In this document: positions 24,104-34,062 of the stretch, in pieces
How positions within the stretch are numbered: the stretch's first letter is position 1
Layout: every line of letters begins with the position of its first letter
Source: Bromus sterilis
Lineage: Eukaryota > Streptophyta > Magnoliopsida > Poales > Poaceae
Length of the DNA stretch: 64,000 nucleotides
Direction: 5' to 3'
Assembly: GCA_950022295.1 (NCBI GenBank)
Contig: OX465597.1
Span: 59,817,016-59,881,015 of the forward strand
Program-made: the position numbers and the translations under genes
Notes under the pieces: model-generated
What the model saw: the letters and a program-made list of their open reading frames with translations, nothing else
What the model was told of the DNA's origin: nothing
Database searches by the model: none

Positions 24104-26221
24104 TAGGGCACCATCCAAATCCGTAAAGACAACACCATTTGAAGAATGGCATGGCACTAAACCTGAGTTGTCTCACCTGAAGATTTGGGGTTGTGAGGCT
24201 TATGTTAGGAAACTACAGCCTGACAAACTTGAATCCAAGGCGGATAAGTGCATCTTTGTGGGCTATCCCAAGGAAACTTGTGGGTACACCTTCTACAACA
24301 AGTCTGACAGCAAAACGTTTGTTGCCAAGACGGGACACTTTCTTGAGAAGGAGTTTCTCGCGAAAGAGTTGAGTGGGAGGAAAATAGACCTCGATGAAGT
24401 AACTGACCAATCACTCCAATTGGATGAAATGGCTACGGAATTTGTTCTGGAACCATCTTCCACAGTGGGAGTTGAAGAGAATGGCCAGAACGACATTCAT
24501 AACGATCATGACATTCACGATGATCATGATGAGAATGAAGAGGAACCTTTTATGCCCCGTAGGTCATCAAGAGTCCGTCAACCTACTGAGTTTTACGGAC
24601 AGCTTGTGAATGCAATCTCGGCTGTTGAGTCAGATGAACCTACGAGTTACAAAGAAGCAATGGAGGGACCCGAGTCCGAGAAATGGCTTGAAGCCATGAA
24701 ATCCGAAATAGACTCCATGTACACCAACAAAGTATGGACTTTGGTGGATATTCCCGAGGACCGCAAGGCCGTCGAGAATAAATGGATTTTCAAGAAAAAG
24801 ACTGACGCAGACGGAAACGTATCTGTCTACAAAGCTCGACTTGTCGCGAAGGGTTTCCGACAAGTTCAAGGAGTTGACTACGAGGAGACATTCTCTCCTG
24901 TAGCGATGATAAAGTCTATTCGGATCCTACTAGCAATAGCTGCATATCATGATTACGAGATATGGCAGATGGATGTGAAAACTGCATTCCTAAATGGCAA
25001 CATTGAGGAAGAGTTGTATATGATGCAACCAGAGGGGTTTGTCGATCCAAGGAATGCTGGTAAGGTTTGCAAGCTTCAACGGTCCATCTATGGGTTGAAG
25101 CAAGCATCTCGGAGCTGGAATCTTCGATTTGACGAGGTCATTAAAGCTTTTGGATTTGTCCAAAACGTCGAAGAGTTCTGCGTCTATAAGAAACTGAGTG
25201 GGAGCTCTGTAGCATTCCTTGTGTTATATGTAGATGACATATTGCTAATAGGGAACGATAAGAAATTCTTAGAGGAAGTGAAGGAATATCTGAATGGACA
25301 ATTTTCCATAAAGGACCTAGGTGAAGCTGCGTACATACTGGGGATTAAGATCTATAGAGATAGACCTAATCAGAGGTTGGCCTTGAGTCAGAATACTTAT
25401 ATTGACAAGATTTTGAAAAGGTTCAAAATGGATGACTCCAAGAGAGGTCTCTTGCCAGTCATAAAAGGTGTCAAACTAAGCGTGACTCAATGCCCGACCA
25501 CAGCTAAAGAGAAAGAGGAGATGTCCTCAAAGCCCTATGCCTCAGCCATAGGTTCTCTCATGTATGCTATGTTATGTACCAGACCGGATTTAGCGCTGGC
25601 CATTAGTATGAATAATCGCTACCAGAGTAATCCGGGAATGGCCCATTGGACAGCAGTGAAGAACATCCTTAAGTACTTGAGAAGAACCAAGGATCTCTTT
25701 CTTGTTTATGGAGGAGTTGATGAGGAGCTCACCGTAAAGGGTTACGTTGACGCAAGCCTCGGCTCAGACCTAGATGACTCGAAGTCCCAGACGGGATATG
25801 TTTTCATGTTGAACGGAGGCGCGATTAGCTGGAGGAGCGGCAAAAACAGTCAGTCGTCGCTCAATCTTCAATGGAGTCGGAGTATATTGCCGCTTGCGAA
25901 GCGTCAAACGAGGCGCTGTGGCTGAAGAAGTTCGTGATCGAGCTTGGCGTCTTTCCCAGTTGTACTGACCCCGTGGGAATCTTCTGCGACAACACGGGTG
26001 CCATTGCTAACGCGAAGGAGCCAAGAACTCACTCTACAGCCAAGCACATCCTCCGAAAGTTCCATGTGATGCGAGACTACGTCAGGGATGGACACACTAG
26101 GATTCACAAGATACATACAGATCTGAACGCAACAGACCCGATGACTAAACCTCTTCCACAGGGCAAGTTTGAAGAACACCGAGAGACCATTGGTGTTAGA
26201 TACATACCTGATGTAAACTAG
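24069..26221 (+). pseudogene. Copia RT-RNaseH, copy 3
   Basis: RT is open and identical to copy 2 in the YVDD region, including A in RNAGKV. RNase H is shifted by a run of five A at 25842-25846, the same 2 bp gain as in copy 1. The C-terminal part resumes in another frame to the stop at 26221 and has the copy 1 variant (AT rather than AV before DPMTK). The copy is thus copy-2-like on its left and copy-1-like on its right. Confidence 0.9.
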
Positions 26222-26241
26222 TGTAATTTGTACTCTAGTGC

Positions 26242-26251
26242 AAGTGGGAGA
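26242..26251 (+). other. Polypurine tract, copy 3
   Basis: AAGTGGGAGA lies directly upstream of LTR3. Confidence 0.85.
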
Positions 26252-26252
26252 C

Positions 26253-27966
26253 TGTTGGATATGTGCCCTAGAGACAAATTAATAAAGATATTTGTCACAT
26301 ATCCGTTTTGTTCATAATACGTTTTATACTGTGCTATAACTGTATTACTTGGAAATACTAATACAGGTGTAGTATAAAACATGGTCCGTAGTTTAACTCG
26401 GGTAAACTATCTCATTGGGCAATTGATTGATCAAGCTTTCCTGATCATGGCGACACTTAAGTCCATTGACAATGAGGTCATATCATTAGGGGAATGATGT
26501 GATGGACAGACACCCACCTAAAGTAATGCAATGTGATCGAGTCACATAGTTCAGCGTTGCTATGACTTTGTAACGTATGCCTTAGTCCTTAGACCGTAAT
26601 GATCATACGTAATCACGATCTATGAGGAGACTTTGATTTGTATCCCACCGCCTGACTGAAATATGCTGGCTATAACGGAGCACTTTGGGTATTCCGAAAT
26701 AGATGGTTGATGAGTATGTTAATAGATCAAAGCGGGATTTGTCCGTCCTTGTGACAGGACAGGTACTCTGGGCCCACTCGGTGATATTGCATCAACCCCT
26801 TGCAAGGACGTGACTAGGTCACAAGAGATGCAATGATCATGGACGAGAGAAGTTGTTTGTCATGAACGAGATGTGAACACGGTATGTGGGATACCGACGA
26901 TCAAACCTCGAACAAACAAAGTACCGCAGAACAAAGGGATTACGTCGTATCGTTAACGGTTTCCAAAAGCGATCGAAGCTCATTCGATGGAAGCGCAGGG
27001 GCTGTCAAGGATTGTAACCAGGTCCAACTGACTAGTCATTGGTCCATGAGAAGAGTCTCGACCATGTCTGCTGTTTCCCGGACCGTTAGGGTGTTACACT
27101 TAAGGGCAATCGATGCATAGGACAGTTACGGGATCAATCGGTGAAATAGGAGAAATCACCGGAATAGTTCCGGAGGAGGACGGAATGGTTTCCGGACATT
27201 TTGAATAGTTCAAAATAAAGTTTAATTGTTTTAATAATGTTTTTATTATTTAATTATCTGAATTAAATATTTAAAACTTATTAAATAATTAAAATAATGG
27301 AAAAAAGGCTATATGGGCCTTAGAGGCCCATTAGGGGAGGAGGGGGTTCCCCCCCTTGGGCTTGGCGCCAAGGGGTGGGGCCCAACCCCCCCTTGGCCGG
27401 CGCACCCCTCCCCCCTTGGGGGTTTAGTCCCACTTGGGGGAGGGAAGAGGGATCACACCCCCCCTTGGCCTTTATATAGAGGGGTAGACCCCCCTTTTTC
27501 CATACAACAATTGATCTCCTTCTTCTTCCTTCTCCTTTTCCGGAAGTGGACTCCCCTTGTTTGGAGTCTGCACCAGGATTGAAGTTCTCCACCATAAGGC
27601 AGGCCGTCGCTCTGCCGGAGTCGGGATCCGTAGCCGTCTTCTTTCCGCTGCTCGCCTGGTTCGGAGCCCGGGAGGAACATCGATTGTGCCGTACGTGTAT
27701 AATCTCTTCGAGGCACTACACCTGTGGTGCTGCTTCGTTGCTGGAGGTTTACCGGGAGTCATCCTCGCCGGTGGTGGTCTTCTACACGACAGGGAGGTCG
27801 TAGTTCTGAGTCTACGCCAACCACGTTCGTAAGAACGTTTCCCGCTTTCGGTCTTCAAAGGTATGAACACCGATTCCCTCCGTTACTTTACATCGCCATA
27901 GCATAGATCTTGGGTTCGGGTACCGTAGGTGTGAAAAATTTGTGTTTTCTGCCCCGTATCCCTACA
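26253..27966 (+). repeat. Copia LTR3 (original 3' LTR)
   Basis: 1714 bp, with TATA box TTTATATAGA at 27471-27480. The first ~1180 bp have no difference private to this copy that I could see. The last ~530 bp have seven substitutions and one inserted C not found in LTR1 or LTR2. It is followed directly by the target duplication GTATC, so it is the right end of the insertion. Confidence 0.93.
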
Positions 27967-27972
27967 GTATCA

Positions 27973-30850
27973 ACATCCCCAAGCTTAATTCCCGCTCGTC
28001 CTCGAGTAGGTAAATGATAACAAGCATAAATTCTGTGGTGACATGCTAACAACCATATAGGAACTTTGTAAGTAAAGCAATCAAGGTCTGTAATTAAATT
28101 CAAGTCATAACAGGCAAGAGTCTATATTAGCATTGAAACACGCAACATAAGAACATAAAGGTGCAAGAGCTCTTGCTATCCGTGACTCGAATGTCTCCAG
28201 ATGGTGTTTGCGTGCAAGAAGTGGGAGATGGGAATACGATAAAAATATGTATTTTTTGAGAACTCAATCTACTAAAGTTTCAAACTTAGTCTTCTTTGGA
28301 ATCTTATCTTGACTCGTCCCTAGACCACTAGCCAGGTACAAGTCAATTTGATCCACTCCCTTTCGATATTTTGAGCACTCATGCAATGGATGAGCGTAAG
28401 CACGAGAGTTGACACTTAGGATGGAAAAGATAGAGATATACGGTGGAGGAGTAAGACAAAAAGGGTGTGAAAGGCTCACATCAACGAGGACAATCATAGG
28501 CGAGAGAAGGCCAAATGATAGACATGATGTGAGGAGTAGGTATTGCCATGCAACGGATGCACATATGAGCTAAGAAAAGCTCTCCAATGGAACTAGTGGG
28601 GGTGCATCCAACTTGCTCGCTCAAGAAGACCTAGGGCTCGTTTGAGGAAGCTCATCCTTGGAATATGCAAGCCAAGTTCTATAGTGTGAAGGTCCCCACA
28701 TAGCTATATGAATAAATGATCGTCTCTATGGAGTACAAGATATAAGCGGGAGTACGAATGTGGATCTTTCAAAAGGAATGGTAGTGTTGCCCCTTTCTCT
28801 CTTTTTATTTCTTTTTTCTCCTTTTTCTATTTTTTTCTATTTTTTTGGTGGCCTCAATGGCTCTTTCTATTTAACTCTCATTTGTCCTCTTTAGGATCTT
28901 TTAAATTTGTCCTCTTTGGGATCTTTTCCTCACTTTAGGGGCAACACTCTATTTTACAAGAATTATAGAAGATCTTCACACTTTACAAAAGTACTCAGCA
29001 TAAAGAAAAAGCTATCATGATGTCTGCAAATTTATGCCTCTGCTAGTGTAGCAGGATATGCAATAATACTACCGCGTCATGTAGCAATGATTAAGGCAAG
29101 GCCCAACTAGCTCGGCTCATCGATCAAGCAAAAGCATGTATGACATGAAGATCAAGTCATGAGAAGGTGGATGTTGCATGGCAATGTATCTCGGAAAGGC
29201 TATGGAAATGCCTTGATAGGTAGGTATGGTGGCTGTTTTGAGGAAAGATATAAGGAGGTTTATGATGACAGAACATATCATGCCAAGGGTTTGGATGAAC
29301 CATCGAGGTAGGCGACAACTCTCGGAGTCATAAAAGGCAACGCACGGTACTGAAGAGGCTAGCAAAATATGAGGAGGTGGAAGTGTCAACTTTCGAATAC
29401 TTACATTAGTCTGAAGAACTCATGCTCTTATTATCGGTAACTCTCAATCTAATCAGGAGGTTCACAAAGAGACAAGTACCCCGAGGAGGAGTGTATGGGG
29501 GTTTGGTTATCCTTGCGCATCCTCGACTCATGGTACGTGAGTGTACTCTAATATCAGATCCCTCCAAAGATTAGTGATCCATCTAGTAGCTAGAGTTCTC
29601 AAGTAGTTTTTTTGTAGTTTTTCAAAAATAAACACGGATTGCCCAAAATACGACATCTATCACTAATAGGCTAAAGCTCTTGACACCAAAAGTTCAAACA
29701 TTACTCAAAACTATTGCAAGTTACTACCACAACTGAATAGCAACCTCAATTACCTACTTCAAGCCAAGACACACAATTCAGTGCAACAAGCAAACTCTCT
29801 AAATAAGATAAATGTGAAGACTCAAGAGAGTTCCAGCAACAAACTAAACAAAATCTCTTAAAAAGATAAGCATGAAAACTAAGAGCTAAGCATGAAAGCA
29901 GCTATGAATAGATAAAGAACACACAACAAAGAGAAAGATAGGCATGAAAATCCTATGATGTGTTCTAGTTTAAAGTGGAGCGTGTTTATCTCCCACACAA
30001 AGAAATCTGGGTTCTAACTTTTATGAACAACAAACAAATCTAAACAAAACTAGAAAAGTAAAGAGCAAGACGCTCCAAGCATAGCACATAACGCATGAAG
30101 TGATAAAAATATAGTGGAACGAAGGACGAACTGATAATTGTTGCTGGAGAAGGGGATGCACGGGGGCATCCCCAAGCTTAGATACTTGAGTCTCCTTGGA
30201 TATTTCTTGGGGTTGCATGGGGGCATCCCCAAGCTTGAGTGTTTGGCACTCCTGGATCTTCTTTCATCATCTTCCTTCGCACACTTGAAAACTCCCTTCA
30301 TACATAACTCATGATAAGCTGATTAGAGAGGTTAGTACCCACAATAAAACAATTTGCCTCTACCGGCTATAAAGATATTATTGAAGGGCTACTCTTTCTC
30401 AAGATTGCAAAAAAGTTTTTGCAAAGAAAAAGCTAGCACAAGACTTGCAAAACTGGGAAAAGGAAAAACAGGGCAGAATCTGTGAAAAACAGACCAGCAG
30501 GTAGTAATTTTTTTTGGGGTACTTCTGCAACTCAAATAAAAAAACTTAGAACTATGTTTAAAAAAATACTCGGAACAGACGCCCGAAAGCTAATTGTATA
30601 GAGCATGCTGTCAAAAAAATTCAGATCAAAAAGATGATCTGGTGATTTTACCCGATTTTTTCCGTCCAAGGACAAAATCTGTTTTCTGGACAACATGTCA
30701 CAACTTTTGAACTTTCGTGCAATCGAAGGCTAGACTTGGCACAAAGCTTGAAAATAAAGATACAATGATGTTGCTACAGTAGTTACAAGCATCAAGACCA
30801 CTAAAAATAGAAGGAAAAACATCTTGGGTTGCCTCCCAATAAGCGCTTTC
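27973..30850 (-). other. 3' internal noncoding region of E
   Basis: It starts with the polypurine tract (minus strand AAGCTTGGGGATGT directly before TGATACG of the LTR). The rest is collinear with 39349-42188 in B and 55455-58285 in C. It has no long ORF on the sense strand. Its length and conservation in three elements that lack pol suggest it replaced, or is a remnant of, the enzyme-coding region, though no RT or integrase trace can be read. Confidence 0.75.
30152..30236 (-). repeat. Duplicated polypurine-like hairpin in E
   Basis: Two units, about 57 bp apart. Each has GGGGATGC and GCATCCCC arms around a short G-rich loop, followed by AAGCTT. Unit 1 is 30152-30179 and unit 2 is 30209-30236, where one arm is altered to GGGGTTGC. 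On the minus strand each unit reads AAGCTTGGGGATG, the same as the true polypurine tract next to the LTR. B and C keep the same pair. Confidence 0.85.
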
Positions 30851-30889
30851 TTTTACGCCTTTGAGTTAGGCAAGAAGCAAAAAGAGGAA

Positions 30890-30983
30890 TCAAAAGTCAT
30901 CATAATTGTCGGAGTTATAAAACCCTTCGAATGGTTCCTCAATAAGTTCATTCTTGTTTCTTTTAGGAAAGGGGTACGTACCT
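30890..30983 (-). pseudogene. E gag-protease, C-terminal remnant
   Basis: The last ~30 codons match the end of the C gene: basic PKRNKNELIE followed by FEGFYNSD, against PRRKKNELIE and FEGFYDSD in C. The coding sequence is cut at about 30983, where the unrelated leader of element D1 begins. The match shows that E carried the C-type, not the B-type, gag-protease. Confidence 0.8.
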
Positions 30984-32174
30984 TTTGCCTTCCCACGACA
31001 GTTGGCGCCCACCGTGGGGCAGGCCGAGGCGTCGACTGGAGTGCTGATCCGGACGGGACCATCATCTGCATCGCGCATGCGCTTCGCCTCTGGCCTAGTC
31101 TTCAGGAGCGGAGCGTGGGATTATGTCATGGACAACGCTTCGCGGTTTGGGGTCGGAATGCCTTTGCCGCGCGGCGTCATCATTCCTTTCGGCGGGCATC
31201 GTGTCTTCGTCACAACTCTCCCTGCAGTCTTTCCCAGGGAGGTACGGGTGTTTTCTGAGCTCACTGATCCACTGTCAGGCGGGCCGGATGCTGTGTGAGC
31301 AGAGGGCACGACTGCGCACATCCGTGCGGAGGTTATGATGGCGGGAGCATCTAGTCGCCACAGTCCCACTTCAGCGACCCGAGCCGCGAGGGAAGCAGCC
31401 ACCGCACCGGCAGGCACAAGCAACCCACCGGATGTGCTTCGCACTCCCGTGGAGCTGAACGCCGACCCAACAGTAGTGCACTCCGAGCTGGAGAAGGCGC
31501 GCCAAGCTCTGAAGGAGCAATCAGATCGGATAGACGTTGAAAAACAACGTCTGAAAGCAATAGTCCGGGAGTACAATGCCGCGCACGGCATCAAGCAGCG
31601 CGTCATCCCACCCCCAGTGATAGATGAGCTTCGTATTGCTGGCCGAGCGGTCGGCAGAGAGCTGGGAGGAACCCAGCAGCCAACAACATCCACCGTCATC
31701 GCTCCACAGATCGCATACAGTTCTCCTGTGAAGAACATGAGATCTGCCGAGTAGATCGCCACCGAGATGGAGCACCTGGAAGGAGAAGAGCTGCGAGAGA
31801 GGACGCACTAAATGCGCGACCTCTTAGAAGTAGCAAGCCAGCAGAAAAAGCGACCACCGAGCAGCAAGGGTCAGTAGCATCAAGATCAGCTCGGGCAACT
31901 GCGGGCACAAACCATCCGAATGCTCCACCTCGGCAGCAGAGGCAGGCATCTTCGCCACATGGCAGTTTGCGCCGTAGTCGGAGGAATCAAGGGGCTGTAG
32001 GGGGTAGTCGGAGGGATGAGACATCAGTCAACAACAGGCATAATGAGCAACCGGCGACATCAGTTTGGCCGGCGATGAGTCAACGTCTAGGTCCCCGAGC
32101 AATCGGGGAGAATGATGCAAGGCGTCGTATTGAACAGCTACAACAAGATAAGAAGCCAGAAGACGATGCACCCG
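30984..32174 (+). mobile_element. Gypsy leader and gag fragment D1
   Basis: The last bases of an LTR (CCCACGACA) are followed by the primer-binding site TTGGCGCCCACCGTGGGG (31002-31019) and gag-like sequence on the plus strand. The 5' LTR is missing: it was removed by the deletion that truncated E. The fragment ends where the LTR at 32175 begins; no polypurine tract precedes that LTR, so it looks like an insertion into D1. The gag type, with a long coiled coil near the N-terminus, resembles Tat-like gypsy elements (inference). Confidence 0.7.
31335..31754 (+). pseudogene. D1 gag N-terminal part
   Basis: 139 residues from the ATG at 31335. The start is A/S/T/P-rich and disordered. A coiled coil follows (VHSELEKARQALKEQSDRID). 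The stop is a TAG that cuts a frame still rich in E, R and L codons, so this is a truncated gag. No protease, zinc knuckle or enzyme follows in readable form before 32174. Confidence 0.6.
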
Positions 32175-32620
32175 TGTAGTTGGTCCAATGGGTCACCTCC
32201 TTGCCCCCTTGTCCCCTTGTCTCCTTGTACTTTGTACTTGTTGTCTCCCTCTCTCTCTCCCTCACCCCCTTGTCCCCTTGGGCCTCCTATATAAAGGCAC
32301 CAAGGAGCTCATGGTGGGAGGAGGCCAAGCCAAGGCCAAAGGCATGAGCAAGTGCAAAGACATCCATCCATCCACTAGTAGAAGTAGTACACAGAGAAGA
32401 AGAGTAGCTAGCAAAATATACAGCTCAAGGAGCACCATGTACAGACATATGCCTATAGTCCAGACAGACAGGAGTAGGGGTTTTATCTCTACAGAGAGCC
32501 CCGAACCTGGGTACCTCGCCGTGTGCTTGTGCCTAGACCCGTTCTGAAGCGTCGTCGTCTGCGCATTGTTCCCCCACTTTTAGCCATCCTATGGCATCTG
32601 TCGTTCACATATCGACGACA
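32175..32620 (+). repeat. Unpaired 446 bp gypsy-type LTR (D2)
   Basis: It begins TGTAGTTGGTCC and ends ATCGACGACA. A TATA box (TATATAAA) is at 32288-32295, preceded by a pyrimidine-rich tract with repeated CCCCTTGT. A primer-binding site follows one base after the end, which makes it a 5' LTR in plus orientation. No second copy was seen in the window. Confidence 0.7.
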
Positions 32621-32621
32621 G

Positions 32622-32639
32622 TTGGCGCCCACCGTGGGA
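32622..32639 (+). other. Primer-binding site of D2
   Basis: TTGGCGCCCACCGTGGGA is nearly the same as the site at 31002-31019, although sequences on both sides differ. D1 and D2 therefore use the same tRNA primer but are distinct families or subfamilies. Confidence 0.7.
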
Positions 32640-33317
32640 CATATTGCGGCGACCGGGACTCGTTTTGGAGGGGACATTTCTTCTCTAGATTCTTCATCGG
32701 CGCTCGTCTTCGGCCGTGTCCGCAGGCTGCGCTCGATCATCTCCGTCTCCGCCGTGGTGTTCGTCCCGGAGGTTGCGCCGGTTTCCCGTGCGTTCCATCG
32801 GTGGCGGCTTCACGTCGTCGCGCTCGTGCTCTTCCCCAAGCCCTCATCGTCATCCGCACCGTGATCCCGCTGGACTCGAGCTCCTTCTCGCGTGGCCGTC
32901 CCCGAGCGACTCACCGTCGGAAGCGCTTGGCTGGCCGCAGCTCCATCCTGCGTCTGCTCCGCCCACGAAAGCCATCTCTGCTCCTTGCCATCTCCTCCAG
33001 CCGCGCCCAAGGCTGCAGCCGTGCTCTGGCTCCCCGCTGTCGTTCGCGGCTCCCTAGCCGCTGTTTCCTCCGCGGCTCCCGGCCTCCTCCGCCCAGCAGC
33101 TGCTCCGGGCAGGCCCGAACTAATTGTTTTCCTTACAGTTTTCCGTGCAGTTCCCAGATGCAACCCAGATATCCCCGTACACTCCTCATACACCAGCCAA
33201 GATGCAACCCAAATTCTCAGATGCAACCCAAGTTCTCCATATGCAATCCAGATTTTTCCGTACATTGGTTGTACACACCCAATCCATCCAGCAGCTTGCT
33301 CGCGTATTTGCTTCATA
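32640..33317 (+). other. D2 internal start, GC-rich
   Basis: The DNA after the primer site is GC-rich and open in several frames, with P/R/S/A-biased translations and no recognisable gag motif. Between 33155 and 33250 an ATGCAACCCA-like motif recurs four times in about 90 bp. The stretch ends at the probable Helitron. Confidence 0.45.
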
Positions 33318-34062
33318 CTAGATGATACCGTGCGCGTTGCTGCGGGAACTATTAACAAATATTTTGATGTTTTAAAATATGAGAAAAATTATGAAACATA
33401 TTATAATTTGATTATAAATTCTTTTTTGGAAAAAAATGTATAGAGTACAAATCTAAGATAATTTGATAAAAATTCGGAAATATGTGTTTTTTTTGCTTTA
33501 TTAATTTATTATCTTGACAATATATCGGTGAGATGATAAGAGACAAAAAGAAGTTGAGCAGCGACACTGGAAACATCTTCACTCTTGACTAAACCTAAAA
33601 CAATGATAGCAATTACAAATGTGCATTCATAAAAATAATTTCGCATAGGAAAATAACATGTGAGGTAACTTATAATTTGATTTTCTATAAAGAAATAATT
33701 TATAAATAGTGGAGCTGAATGCATAATTTTTGCAAATATTTTTGTGTGTTGCATGAAGAATTAAATGGGAGCATGTGCATAAAGAGTTGGACAATGATAG
33801 CAACTACAAATGTGCATTCATAGAAAATTTGTCGAATAGAAAAATAACATGCGATATAATTTGATTTTCTTTAAAGAAATTGTTTATAAATCATGGAGCT
33901 AAGTGCATAATATATTTAAATATTTATTTGTGATGGATGGAGAATTAATGAAAGCATGTGCATGAAGAGTTGGTGAAAATTAATTTTTGTATGGTGAACC
34001 TATTTGATGATGTGGATAACTTGCATGTCATAATTAGTGGGGATGTATTTAGATATTATAGA
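33318..34062 (-). mobile_element. Probable non-autonomous Helitron, 745 bp
   Basis: On the minus strand it starts TCTATAATATCTAAATA (from 34062) and ends with a GC-rich segment and CTAG (33321-33318). It sits between A (33317) and T (34063), the Helitron target. The interior is AT-rich, unlike the GC-rich flanks, and codes for nothing. The flanks carry related words on both sides (CAATCCATCCAGCAGCTTGC at 33273 and CAATCCATTCAACAGTTTGC at 34074). The 3' hairpin is weak, so the call rests on the termini, target and composition. Confidence 0.5.

Larger units (their letters stand above)
10202..27966 (+). mobile_element. Tandem Ty1/copia array (BARE1/Angela-like)
   Basis: The order is a 12-base LTR stub (10202-10213), partial internal copy 1, LTR1, internal copy 2, LTR2, internal copy 3 and LTR3. 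The starts of LTR1, LTR2 and LTR3 are 6750 and 6752 bp apart. One 5 bp target duplication, GTATC, flanks the whole array (10197-10201 and 27967-27971); none lies between units. The LTRs begin TGTTGGATATGT and end CCGTATCCCTACA, followed by a tRNA-iMet-like primer site. Domain order gag-protease-integrase-RT-RNaseH is copia type. A single insertion that later grew by LTR-LTR unequal crossing-over explains the structure. Every polyprotein copy carries inactivating changes. Confidence 0.95.
4617..30983 (-). mobile_element. Gypsy element E, non-autonomous, 3' half only
   Basis: This minus-strand element keeps its 3' LTR and the 3' part of its internal DNA. The LTR is in three pieces: 4617-4665, 8604-10201 and the final A at 27972. 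A solo LTR and a copia array separate the pieces. Removing them leaves about 1648 bp, matching the 1.62-1.64 kb LTRs of B and C. The edges are TGATGG at the left and GACGTATCA at the right. Internal DNA starts with a polypurine tract at 27973 and is collinear with B and C until about 30983. There homology stops inside the end of the gag-protease gene and an unrelated gypsy leader begins. The 5' LTR, primer-binding site and most of gag are missing. Confidence 0.85.

Noticed and set aside
12751..27966. Three equally spaced 1.7 kb direct repeats as a satellite or segmental duplication
   Set aside because: Polypurine tracts, primer sites and TG...CA edges show they are LTRs of one expanded copia element.
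30824..31298. ORFs of 114-144 residues crossing 30983
   Set aside because: They span the E/D1 deletion junction, and part is antisense to the E gag-protease remnant.
31121..31762. 213-residue minus-strand ORF
   Set aside because: It is the antisense shadow of the plus-strand D1 leader and gag, whose coiled coil is the convincing frame.
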